Origin: an uncultured Lachnospiraceae bacterium
Lineage (GTDB): Bacteria; Bacillota; Clostridia; Lachnospirales; Lachnospiraceae
Reading direction: 5' to 3'
NCBI GenBank assembly: GCA_947165025.1
Contig: CAMUYQ010000005.1
Span: forward strand, 62,001-126,000
Length of the DNA: 64,000 bases
This document shows positions 50,118 to 58,043 of this stretch, piece after piece. A program made the translations under genes and the position numbers. Position 1 is the stretch's first letter. Every line of letters starts with the position of its first letter. Under the pieces are notes generated by a model. It searched no databases, was not told the DNA's origin, and was given only the letters and a program-made list of their open reading frames with translations.

Positions 50118-51512
50118 ATGGCTGTTTATGTACTGAATGATACTGCTCTTAGGTCCTGGTGGATGCTTCAGAGAGCTGTCGTCAAAAATATCAGCGGGGA
50201 GCAGCGAAGTGTCGCATCAGTCTCTAAGGAAGAGTTTGACCTGTTATTGAAATGCGATGGACAAACAATGATCCCGGAATCAGAGCTTTCAAAGAATCTT
50301 CTTGAACGGAGACTGATCCGTGTGGCAGAAGACGGCGAGAGAAATGATCCGTATCTGGACCACCGCTCTTACGACAACAGGTGTGTCCCCAACATGGGTA
50401 TAAACATCACGGAGCGGTGCAACTTCAACTGCCTTCATTGTTATGAGGCTGTTGATAATCAGATACCACGTTCCGAAATGTCTCTTTCATCCTGCAGAGA
50501 GCTTTTAAAAGAAGCAGCAGACTGTGGAATCCAGAATATAAAGATTACCGGCGGAGAGCCTCTGATCCACAAGGACTTTATGGATATCGCAAAGAGCGTA
50601 TATGAGTACGGTATGACCATTGACCGTATCAACACCAACGCTTTTTTTGTGACGTCTGATCTGTGTGAGGATCTACGGTCTTTAGACGATCATATCTTAT
50701 TCAATGTTTCGTATGACGGGGCCGGATACCATGACTGGATGCGCGGAAAGAAAGGTGCCGAGAAGGATCTCATTGAAAAGATAAAAATGCTCGTTGACAG
50801 CGGCTTTTCTGTAAGAGCAGCCATGACACTCAACCGTGTCAATGCCGGAGCTGCTTCTGAAACCATGCACCGGATGGAAGAACTTGGCGTCCGGGAGTTT
50901 CGTATAATCAGGACTTCGGAGGTTCCGCGCTGGCGTTTGAATGCAGGCGATGCATGTCTGACAATGGAAGAGTATTACGATTCCATGCTGGAACTTTTCC
51001 GTCAGTATGCGGCCGGCCGGCCAAAGATCGCTCTGGATGTCTGGCATTTCGCAAAGGTGATTCCGGAAAATAAAAGTTATTATCTGGCACCGGTGATGTG
51101 TGCGGCAGATGATTTTCGGCCGGACCTGGTCATGTGCGGGAATGCGCGCGAGAATATCACGATCACACCGGACGGAGATGTATTTCCCTGCACACCGAGT
51201 CCGGGTCTATACAAATCATGCGGCATGGAATTCGGAAACGTGTTCAGGACAGGTCTGAAAAAAATACTGCAGGACAGCGACTACCTGGCATTTGTTTGTA
51301 AAGGCGTCCATGCAATATCCGATAACGATAAGAAATGTGCATCCTGCCGTTATTTCAGGCAATGTCTCGGAGGATGCAGGTTGTTCGCGCTGGGCATGAA
51401 CGGTGATGTATTATCGCATGATCCCACAAAGTGCCTGTTTTTCGAGAACAGATATTATGAAAGAATAAAGGACGCTTTACCGGGATACCGGTGTATGAAC
51501 AACGTGGATTAA
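50118..51512 (+). CDS. Radical SAM/SPASM peptide maturase
   Basis: 464 residues from ATG 50118 (AGGTG 6 bases upstream; GTG 50109 is an alternative). The N-terminal 90 residues (VYVLNDTALRSWWMLQRAVV) could be a PqqD/RRE-like leader-binding winged helix. The radical SAM cluster is C101-x3-C105-x2-C108 (ERCNFNCLHCYEA), with GGEPLI. C-terminal SPASM Cys: VMCGNARENITITPDGDVFP, CTPSP, CASCRYFRQCLGGC. SPASM enzymes make thioether, C-C or ether links in peptides. It lies 84 bases after the precursor and overlaps the LanM region by 0-22 bases depending on start. Confidence 0.85.
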   Translation: MAVYVLNDTALRSWWMLQRAVVKNISGEQRSVASVSKEEFDLLLKCDGQTMIPESELSKNLLERRLIRVAEDGERNDPYLDHRSYDNRCVPNMGINITERCNFNCLHCYEAVDNQIPRSEMSLSSCRELLKEAADCGIQNIKITGGEPLIHKDFMDIAKSVYEYGMTIDRINTNAFFVTSDLCEDLRSLDDHILFNVSYDGAGYHDWMRGKKGAEKDLIEKIKMLVDSGFSVRAAMTLNRVNAGAASETMHRMEELGVREFRIIRTSEVPRWRLNAGDACLTMEEYYDSMLELFRQYAAGRPKIALDVWHFAKVIPENKSYYLAPVMCAADDFRPDLVMCGNARENITITPDGDVFPCTPSPGLYKSCGMEFGNVFRTGLKKILQDSDYLAFVCKGVHAISDNDKKCASCRYFRQCLGGCRLFALGMNGDVLSHDPTKCLFFENRYYERIKDALPGYRCMNNVD

Positions 51513-51514
51513 AG

Positions 51515-54253
51515 ATGGAAAGACCCAAAGATTATATACAGTATTATGAGCCGCGGTTAAAGGAACTGGCAGATTCTCTTGCAAAGAAAACGGGAGGATA
51601 TCTGCTTTCCGAAAGCGCAAAGGAAAAAGTGATACAAGCCGGGGAAATGAGAGTCAGAAGATGCACTGCGGATTATTTTAATGATCTGAGCGCCCGGATC
51701 ATAAAGGACGAAAATCCTCTTGCGCAGTTTGATCTTTCCCTGCTGACATCCGAAGACAGAGAAAAAGCCGCTTCTGTGATCCTGAAGGGGCTTGAGACAG
51801 GAGAGCTTGTCCTTCCCGAACGGCTGCAAAAGACAGTGGATGTGGTCTTTTCCAACTTTGAGAATTATTTCATCTATATGCTGAAGCTTATGAGCGATCA
51901 CCGGGAGGCGGTCTGCGCACTTCTGTTTGAAGGAAAACCTTACACAAAGATCACGGATATTACTTTTTCGGGAGACATACATAACCACGGAAAATGCACT
52001 ACGATCATAAAGACCGACGCCGGCAGATTTGTCTTTAAACCCCATAGCTGCAGGATAGATGAAAAGGCGTATGAATTCATCGGAAAATATTTTGGCGATG
52101 TTATCGTAATGCCGAAGGTATATGCGGTGGATGAGGAATTCGGAATATGCGAATTCCTTGAAAAAAGGATCGCAAATGGTGAAAAAGGAGCGAGGGAGTA
52201 TTATTATTCCCTCGGTGGAACAGCTGCGGTCATTAAGATGCTCGGAAGCATCGACATGCATATGGAAAATCTCTTCGCGCACGGAACGAAGCTTGCTCTT
52301 GTTGATATCGAAACGCTTTTATATCCGTATCAGGAGGGTTTGGGACGTGGGAAAAACGTCGGATATTATGATCCGGAAGATGAGAAGGCCTTATCAAATT
52401 CCATGCTCAGATCAGCATTTCTGAACATGTACTATGTGGATAAGAATTTTGAAAAGGAATTCAGCATTCTTTTAAGTACCGATGAAGACGGAAGCGCTCC
52501 GGAAACGGACGGACAAAAACGGACGGTCCTTGATTTTCCGGAAGAATTTATCAGAGGATTCTCTGCGATATACGACCGGTGTCTGGAGAGAAAAGAAGAA
52601 TTAAAGCGCGATATACCGGAATACTTTTCGAAACATATTCTTCGTGCGGTCGTCTGGGCCACAAGGTCTTACGGTGAAGTATTAAAAAGGCTGAACAGCA
52701 GTTATTCCTACAGGTCCGAAGAGTATTATCAGTCACAGCTTGACAAGCTTCCGGAAGTTCTCGGATCGGGAAAGGCCGTAAAGAACGACAATGTCACTTT
52801 ATCGGAGATCAGGCATCTGAGTGAAGGAGAGATCCCGTATTTTTATACATATGCCGACAGCAGGGACATTTATGCTAACGGTTCAATGGTTGCCGCCGAA
52901 TATTATACTTTGTCGGCGATCGAGAGAGTGTCCGGTATTCTGGACTCCATGGGAGAAGAGGAAAAACAGTTTGAGATCCGGCTGATGCGTCTGTCTCTTT
53001 CATACACAAGGGTCAAAAGGGAAAAGGAATCTCCCACACGCTCTCTTCGCAAAACGCAGTCGATCACAAAAGAAAAAGCCCTCTCTGTTGCAGAGGAGAT
53101 CCTTGAACGGATTTATGACGACTCTCTGGAGCTGAAGTCCGGAGAGAGGACCTGGTTCTGCTTTGATCCAGGAACGGAAAACTGCAGTCTGATGAACGTC
53201 GGTCTGTATTCGGGAGTTGCAGGCATGGCGGTCTTCTTTGCGGCAATGACAAAGGCGTCTGTTACGGATGCCATAAAAAGAAAAGCGGAAAAATCCCTTG
53301 ATTCTGCAATGCGAATGATTAAAAGGTTCGCAGATGGTATACAACTGACCGGAACCAAGGAAGACAGGCAGATAATATCCCTTGGGGAAGGCAACGGACT
53401 GGGAGGGATACTGAAAGCAATTGTCCTTGTTAACAGATATACGGACGGCGCATATGAAGACCTTCTGAAGAAGACAAAAGAACTTACCTGCAGTCTGGAT
53501 CCCGCTGCCTTTGAAGATACGGATAAATCCGGCGGCATTTCCGGACTTATCGTCACGTTATGCCGGTACACGGAACTGTATTCTGATGAAAACATACAAA
53601 CAATGATACAGAAGCTATCGGAAAGGCTTCGCGCACTAAAGACTCTGAAATATAAGGATATGCTCCTGTGGAAGACCATTAAACCCCATCCGATCTCAGG
53701 AGCGGTCCACGGAATGACGGGTATCGCGGAAAGTCTTATGATGGCGGATATGCGGCTTGGCAATACGGAATTTACAAAAGATGCAGAAGATGCGCTTGAG
53801 TTTGAGGACTCATGTTTTGATGCAGAATTGGGATGCTGGACGGACAGGCGCACCCCCGGTACAAGAAAGCCGGCAACAGGTAACTGCTACGGTCCGCAGG
53901 GAATGGGTATTATATGCACCCATTTGAAGAATGAGGGCATTGCGAACCGCCTGACGGAACATATCCGTAAGAATGCAGGGATTGCGATCCCGGGTTCAGA
54001 GCTTCACAGACTTGACCATCTTTGCTGCGGAAATATGTCGACCGTTGATTATTATCTGGAGACAGGTGATACGGACCGTGCCGGGGCTATCCTGGAGCAG
54101 ATCACAGAAGATGCGGATCAAAACGGGGAATTCCGGCTCGGATTTGCCCAGTGCCGGTCCAATAATAATGTCACTCTCTTTTACGGACTTGCAGGCATTG
54201 GGTATGAACTTTTAAGATATACGGACAGCGAAAAATATACGACTGTATTATAA
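51515..54253 (+). CDS. lanM: Class II lanthipeptide synthetase LanM, three-Cys (CCG) type
   Basis: 912 residues from ATG 51515; GTG 51491 is an alternative that overlaps the radical SAM gene. Residues about 110-440 are the kinase-like dehydratase domain (DUF4135): TITDITFSGDIHNHGK-like stretch, FVFKPHSCRIDEKAYEF and MHMENLFAHGTKLALVDIETLL. Residues about 520-912 are LanC-like: HGMTGIAESLM, Cys791 (GNCYGPQGMGI), Cys837-Cys838 (HLCCGNMSTVDYYLE). Thus the zinc ligands are three Cys, as in ProcM-type enzymes, which usually also act on Nif11-type leaders. It dehydrates Ser/Thr and adds Cys thiols. fdhD follows 13 bases later. Confidence 0.93.
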   Translation: MERPKDYIQYYEPRLKELADSLAKKTGGYLLSESAKEKVIQAGEMRVRRCTADYFNDLSARIIKDENPLAQFDLSLLTSEDREKAASVILKGLETGELVLPERLQKTVDVVFSNFENYFIYMLKLMSDHREAVCALLFEGKPYTKITDITFSGDIHNHGKCTTIIKTDAGRFVFKPHSCRIDEKAYEFIGKYFGDVIVMPKVYAVDEEFGICEFLEKRIANGEKGAREYYYSLGGTAAVIKMLGSIDMHMENLFAHGTKLALVDIETLLYPYQEGLGRGKNVGYYDPEDEKALSNSMLRSAFLNMYYVDKNFEKEFSILLSTDEDGSAPETDGQKRTVLDFPEEFIRGFSAIYDRCLERKEELKRDIPEYFSKHILRAVVWATRSYGEVLKRLNSSYSYRSEEYYQSQLDKLPEVLGSGKAVKNDNVTLSEIRHLSEGEIPYFYTYADSRDIYANGSMVAAEYYTLSAIERVSGILDSMGEEEKQFEIRLMRLSLSYTRVKREKESPTRSLRKTQSITKEKALSVAEEILERIYDDSLELKSGERTWFCFDPGTENCSLMNVGLYSGVAGMAVFFAAMTKASVTDAIKRKAEKSLDSAMRMIKRFADGIQLTGTKEDRQIISLGEGNGLGGILKAIVLVNRYTDGAYEDLLKKTKELTCSLDPAAFEDTDKSGGISGLIVTLCRYTELYSDENIQTMIQKLSERLRALKTLKYKDMLLWKTIKPHPISGAVHGMTGIAESLMMADMRLGNTEFTKDAEDALEFEDSCFDAELGCWTDRRTPGTRKPATGNCYGPQGMGIICTHLKNEGIANRLTEHIRKNAGIAIPGSELHRLDHLCCGNMSTVDYYLETGDTDRAGAILEQITEDADQNGEFRLGFAQCRSNNNVTLFYGLAGIGYELLRYTDSEKYTTVL

Positions 54254-54266
54254 TGGACCGGGGGAT

Positions 54267-54980
54267 ATGGATATTACAAAGAATATTACTACATCAGTTC
54301 TGTCTCCTGACGGACAGACAAAGACAAAAGAAATTACGGTCATAAGTGAACACACTCTTAATGTGGTCATAAATGAGCAACCCGTATACAGGATAGTATG
54401 CACGAAGGATCATCTCAGGGAACTTGTGGTCGGAAGGCTGGTTACGGACGGTGTTATCAAGATGAAAGATGACATCTATAACATTTTCTTCTGCAAGTAT
54501 GAGAATGAAGCCGGTGTATTTCTGAATTCGGATATTTCATGGGAAGAAACGCAGCAAAATATACTTAAAAAGCTTCCGGACCATGACTGGAAAAGGGAAT
54601 GGGTATTTAAGCTTGCAGAGGAATTTGGTAACGGAGCACCTATCCATGATAATACCGGGGCCAGTCATATCTGTATTTTGGCAAGACACGGAGAGACTCT
54701 CTTTATAAGTGAAGATATCGGCAGACATAATGCCGTTGACAAGGCGGTGGGATATGCCGTTCTTAACGATATCCCGCTTTCGGAATGCATGATTTTTACT
54801 TCAGGACGTGTTCCGGCGGACATGGTGGAGAAAATCATTGCCGCCGGGATCCCGGTTCTTGTATCAAAGTCGGTCCCAACTGCGGAATCAGTTAAACTGG
54901 CTGAAGAATACAATCTCAATCTGATATGCAGAGCCTGGCCGGATCAGTGCGAGGTGTTCACCGAATATAAAGATGAATAA
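54267..54980 (+). CDS. FdhD-like protein lacking the sulfur-transfer Cys pair
   Basis: 237 residues. The C-terminal half is typical FdhD: DNTGASHICILARHGETLFI, SEDIGRHNAVDKAVGYA, TSGRVPADMVEKIIAAGIPV and VSKSVPTAESVKLAEEYNL. FdhD moves sulfur from a desulfurase to the molybdenum cofactor of formate dehydrogenase, using a CxxC in the mid part. Here the mid part (about residues 80-130) has no Cys pair, so classic sulfur transfer is unlikely. The gene is 13 bases after lanM and has GGGGGA before its ATG, so it is in the RiPP operon by position. No formate dehydrogenase gene is seen. Confidence 0.75.
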   Translation: MDITKNITTSVLSPDGQTKTKEITVISEHTLNVVINEQPVYRIVCTKDHLRELVVGRLVTDGVIKMKDDIYNIFFCKYENEAGVFLNSDISWEETQQNILKKLPDHDWKREWVFKLAEEFGNGAPIHDNTGASHICILARHGETLFISEDIGRHNAVDKAVGYAVLNDIPLSECMIFTSGRVPADMVEKIIAAGIPVLVSKSVPTAESVKLAEEYNLNLICRAWPDQCEVFTEYKDE

Positions 54981-55001
54981 TTTATGAAGGAGGATTAATT
55001 T

Positions 55002-55514
55002 ATGAGCAGGAAAAAGAAGAGACAGGTATCATCGGAGGTAAAGACCTGCTTCAGCTTTGCAGCCGGTTTTCTGATTGCCGGAATATTGTGCATCCTTTAC
55101 GGTAAGATGTTTTATCATACGGATGATATGGTAAGTCCGGATGATATTGTTACCGGGAAAACGGCGACTGTCACGTCCGTAGAAAAAAGAGAGAGGAACC
55201 TTTCTCAGGACGATATTGAACATGAACGTAAAAACGGATTCACCGAGGATGAGATCCGATGGGAGTACTACGTTACATATTCCGTTGAAGACAACGGAAG
55301 AGAGTATACTTATTCGGATACCGCAAGATACAGGGAAGACGGATCCCACACACCACATGTGGGCGATACCGATGTCATAAATTATGCGATAAAGGACGGA
55401 AAGTTTATCCCTCATCCCGAAACTCAGAGCACGAACGGTGCTGTCATAGGAGGATGGATACTTATTGTTCTTTCCCTGCTTGCAGGCGGAGTGGGATTGT
55501 TTTTGAAAAAGTAG
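55002..55514 (+). CDS. DUF3592-like membrane protein
   Basis: 170 residues. One membrane helix near residue 17-36 (CFSFAAGFLIAGILCILYG), an external domain of about 100 residues (ATVTSVEKRERNLSQ, TYSVEDNGREYTYSDTARY, HVGDTDVINYAIKDGKF), and a C-terminal helix (VIGGWILIVLSLLAGGVGLF). The layout matches DUF3592 proteins. Function unknown. GGAGGA stands 9 bases before the ATG. It opens a run of membrane proteins to 57175. Confidence 0.65.
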   Translation: MSRKKKRQVSSEVKTCFSFAAGFLIAGILCILYGKMFYHTDDMVSPDDIVTGKTATVTSVEKRERNLSQDDIEHERKNGFTEDEIRWEYYVTYSVEDNGREYTYSDTARYREDGSHTPHVGDTDVINYAIKDGKFIPHPETQSTNGAVIGGWILIVLSLLAGGVGLFLKK

Positions 55515-55526
55515 AAAGAAACGCAC

Positions 55527-56204
55527 ATGACTGACGATAAGATCACAACAAAAAACAGCCGCGAATCGATATTCTTAAGTGAACATCTGATGACAGCGGC
55601 ATGCATATTTGTTGCCGTAACGAGCATCATCTCTCTCTTTGTCATACGTATGGACGGTGATGCCTTTGAACTGTTTGAGGCTCTTGTAAAGCTTGTGACA
55701 GCCGTGGGAATGTATCTGGCATTCAGGCATTACAACTGGGATGTTGCAAAGGGCCTGATGGGAGGTGTCCTGTTCTGTCTGATGTACAGGGAGGCGTACC
55801 TTGTCCTTGCAAGGCTCTGGGCGGAAGAGGATTTTGACACGTATCTCGTGGTAGGAGTATCAGGAAGCCTTTATCTGGCTGCAGCAGGTATGTCATTTCT
55901 GATGACCATCATCATAACGGTCAATCATTTCTTTATAAACTATGCAAAACACGGAAACCCGGAGAACGTGATATTTAACCGTATGGCTATCATATTCAAG
56001 TTTGCGGTGTATGTTGTCCTTCTGTCTGCAAACGCATTTTTGGGGTTTGATCCGGTGATCCTGTGGAAGAATGCTCTTCAGTATCTGAACGATATGGCAA
56101 TACTGCTTCTTGTCGTAAACATCGAATCGCAGTTTGATTCGTTCAAGGTGCTTCGACAGGAGCTTCTTGCCGCCAAGCGTGAAAGAAGGAGAGCCGGCCG
56201 ATGA
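55527..56204 (+). CDS. Hypothetical multi-pass membrane protein (225 aa)
   Basis: 225 residues, about six membrane segments, with a basic C-terminal tail (VLRQELLAAKRERRRAGR) in the cytoplasm. Not recognised. 13 bases after the DUF3592-like gene; its stop overlaps the next start (ATGA), so the two downstream membrane proteins are co-expressed. Confidence 0.55.
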   Translation: MTDDKITTKNSRESIFLSEHLMTAACIFVAVTSIISLFVIRMDGDAFELFEALVKLVTAVGMYLAFRHYNWDVAKGLMGGVLFCLMYREAYLVLARLWAEEDFDTYLVVGVSGSLYLAAAGMSFLMTIIITVNHFFINYAKHGNPENVIFNRMAIIFKFAVYVVLLSANAFLGFDPVILWKNALQYLNDMAILLLVVNIESQFDSFKVLRQELLAAKRERRRAGR

Positions 56205-57175
56205 ACATGAAAAAACGTCTGTCCGGAATATGGCTCATGGCAATGGCACTTCTGTCCCTCGGTGCATTTACCGCTTTCTTTGTTGCGCAGATGTGGCTTA
56301 ACCTGCTGTTTGCGGTATATCTGTCCCTTGCGATCATCCAGGTTGTTACGCTGATCGTATATCTGTGGGGAACCGAAAAGCTCCGCTTCAGACCGCTGAT
56401 TCTGCTGTACAGGCTGTGTTACGCAACATCGTTTCTTGTGATACCGACATTTGTGTTCATATTCATGGGGCTCATCTCGCAGTACCATGTGAAGATTCCC
56501 GAGAGCATCGACGCGACAAACATGCCTGTTACCGATATAGTACCCGGTGACGGGACCGTGATCTACAACACGGGAACGGTCTATGTTTTCTTTCCCGAAT
56601 ATACTTCGATCGATCTTGAGTGCGAACACCGTCCTTCCAAATCGGATGATACGATAACCTGGTGCTCGGGCGCAGCTTTCCAGCACACGGTAAGCCTTTC
56701 ATTTACCCAGGAGAACATAGAAGGCGATCACGCATCAAAGGGATCATTTTACGAAAGTCCTTATGAGAAAAATGCTTATGTTGCATTTACGTGCGCCAAC
56801 GGTGAGTTTTCATTTGAATCCGATAACCGATCGGAGGCGATCAGGAAAGCTGCAGATGCCGGCGGAAGCGGATTCATGCAGTTCGGCCTTATCAGGGACG
56901 GGGAGACGGTCATGAACTTTGACAGGCCCAGAGCCAGATGTTACAGGACTCTTGCCGAGCTTAACGGTGCGATATGTATCATCGATTCGGTAAACATGAT
57001 GCATTTTGACGATTTCATGAAGGAGCTGGAGAGACTGGGTGTAACAAATGCGATCTACATGGATATGGGTGCGGGCTGGAACTATTCGTGGTACAGAAAT
57101 ACCGCCGGAAAGGTCGTAACGCTGTTCGGGCTGCCGGTTCCGTGGTCCCATAACTGGATGGTATTCCGCAAATGA
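56201..57175 (+). CDS. Membrane protein with a phosphodiester-glycosidase-like external domain
   Basis: 324 residues. Three membrane segments (about 10-95), then an external domain of about 225 residues. Its C-terminal part (ARCYRTLAELNGAICIIDSV, NAIYMDMGAGWNYSWYRNTA, WSHNWMVFRK) recalls the NAGPA/DUF2233 phosphodiester glycosidase domain, where an acidic motif closes the active site. This is a low-confidence resemblance. Cys near 153 and 190 could pair. Overlaps the preceding gene by 4 bases. Confidence 0.5.
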   Translation: MNMKKRLSGIWLMAMALLSLGAFTAFFVAQMWLNLLFAVYLSLAIIQVVTLIVYLWGTEKLRFRPLILLYRLCYATSFLVIPTFVFIFMGLISQYHVKIPESIDATNMPVTDIVPGDGTVIYNTGTVYVFFPEYTSIDLECEHRPSKSDDTITWCSGAAFQHTVSLSFTQENIEGDHASKGSFYESPYEKNAYVAFTCANGEFSFESDNRSEAIRKAADAGGSGFMQFGLIRDGETVMNFDRPRARCYRTLAELNGAICIIDSVNMMHFDDFMKELERLGVTNAIYMDMGAGWNYSWYRNTAGKVVTLFGLPVPWSHNWMVFRK

Positions 57176-57256
57176 TTTTTAATCTTTTTTTAATGATTCC
57201 TCAAAGATGATTTAAGAATACCCGTGTAATATTGTCTTCAGAAAAGGAGGAAGACA

Positions 57257-57469
57257 ATGTTTACGATCATCTGTTTAATACTGTTTCTTATGGTTTTTTT
57301 CAAGCTTCTCGGCCTGGCGTTCAAGGTTGGCTGGGGAATACTGAAGATTGCGGTTTTCCTTATATGCTTCCCGGTCATCGTGGTTGGGCTGATATTCGGA
57401 GGACTTGTGTTTGTTGCTCTCCCGGTGATCCTGATTGGAGGAGCATGCGGTATCGCCGCGGCGGCGTAA
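57257..57469 (+). CDS. Small hydrophobic membrane protein (70 aa)
   Basis: 70 residues with two or three membrane segments (ICLILFLMVFFKLLGLAFKV, FLICFPVIVVGLIFGGLVFV). AAAGGAGG lies 6 bases before the ATG, so it is probably translated. No family recognised. It precedes the UBA/DUF4342 gene by 38 bases. Confidence 0.65.
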   Translation: MFTIICLILFLMVFFKLLGLAFKVGWGILKIAVFLICFPVIVVGLIFGGLVFVALPVILIGGACGIAAAA

Positions 57470-57507
57470 ACGGTAATCGTGCATTCGTTATATAAGGAGG
57501 AAAAATC

Positions 57508-57894
57508 ATGCAGATCACACTTGAATCGGTAGAAAAGGTTATGGAACTTACGGGAGTCGGATATGAGGCTGCAAAGGAAGCACTTGTAAAGGCCGACGGG
57601 GATGTTGATGAAGCTGTAAAGCTCATATCTCCCGAAGAGAAGAATGATGACAAGATCAAGGAGACGATAGAAAAGCTTAAGGAAAAGGTCAAAGAAGGAA
57701 ATGTTGACAAGATCCTTATCTCAAAGGACGGTGAGACTGTTCTGAAGATCCCGGTAAATGTTGGTATCATCGGAGGCATCATCGGAGTTGCGGCCGCACC
57801 GTGGGCATTTATAGCTGCAACACTTGCGACTATCGGATTCGGATGCAGGATCGAGATAGTTAAAAAGGACGGCACCACAGATGAGATAATCTGA
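57508..57894 (+). CDS. UBA-like and DUF4342 protein
   Basis: 128 residues. Residues 1-42 (SVEKVMELTGVGYEAAKEAL then ADGDVDEAVKLI) are a UBA/TS-N-like helix bundle. A charged helix follows, then a C-terminal DUF4342 domain (KILISKDGETVLKIPVNVGI, WAFIAATLATIGFGCRIEIV) that is partly membrane-like. Function unknown. ATAAGGAGGAA upstream is a good RBS. A terminator closes the gene. Confidence 0.75.
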   Translation: MQITLESVEKVMELTGVGYEAAKEALVKADGDVDEAVKLISPEEKNDDKIKETIEKLKEKVKEGNVDKILISKDGETVLKIPVNVGIIGGIIGVAAAPWAFIAATLATIGFGCRIEIVKKDGTTDEII

Positions 57895-57916
57895 CGATCC
57901 AGTATTGGAACGCGCC

Positions 57917-57948
57917 AAAAAAGAGAGTGAGAATTCACTCTCTTTTTT
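57917..57948. terminator. Terminator after the UBA/DUF4342 gene
   Basis: AAAAAAGAGAGTGA (57917-57930) and TCACTCTCTTTTTT (57935-57948), a perfect 14-bp stem with a 4-base loop; works in both directions. Confidence 0.92.
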
Positions 57949-57966
57949 GAATTTTGCCGAAAAAAC

Positions 57967-57995
57967 TTGAATGGACGGGAAAAATAGCCGATAAT
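57967..57995 (+). promoter_or_regulatory. SigD- and/or SigA-type promoter for the C1A surface protein
   Basis: GCCGATAA at 57987-57994 is an exact sigma-28 -10, with TGAA 15 bases upstream (57968-57971; consensus TAAA). The same bases can be read as a SigA pair: TTGAAT (57967-57972), 17 bases, GATAAT (57990-57995). 49 bases before the ATG at 58044. Confidence 0.6.
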
Positions 57996-58043
57996 ACTAT
58001 TTGTATAAGTATGTCTATTTTTGCAAAGACAGAGGTTAGGGGT

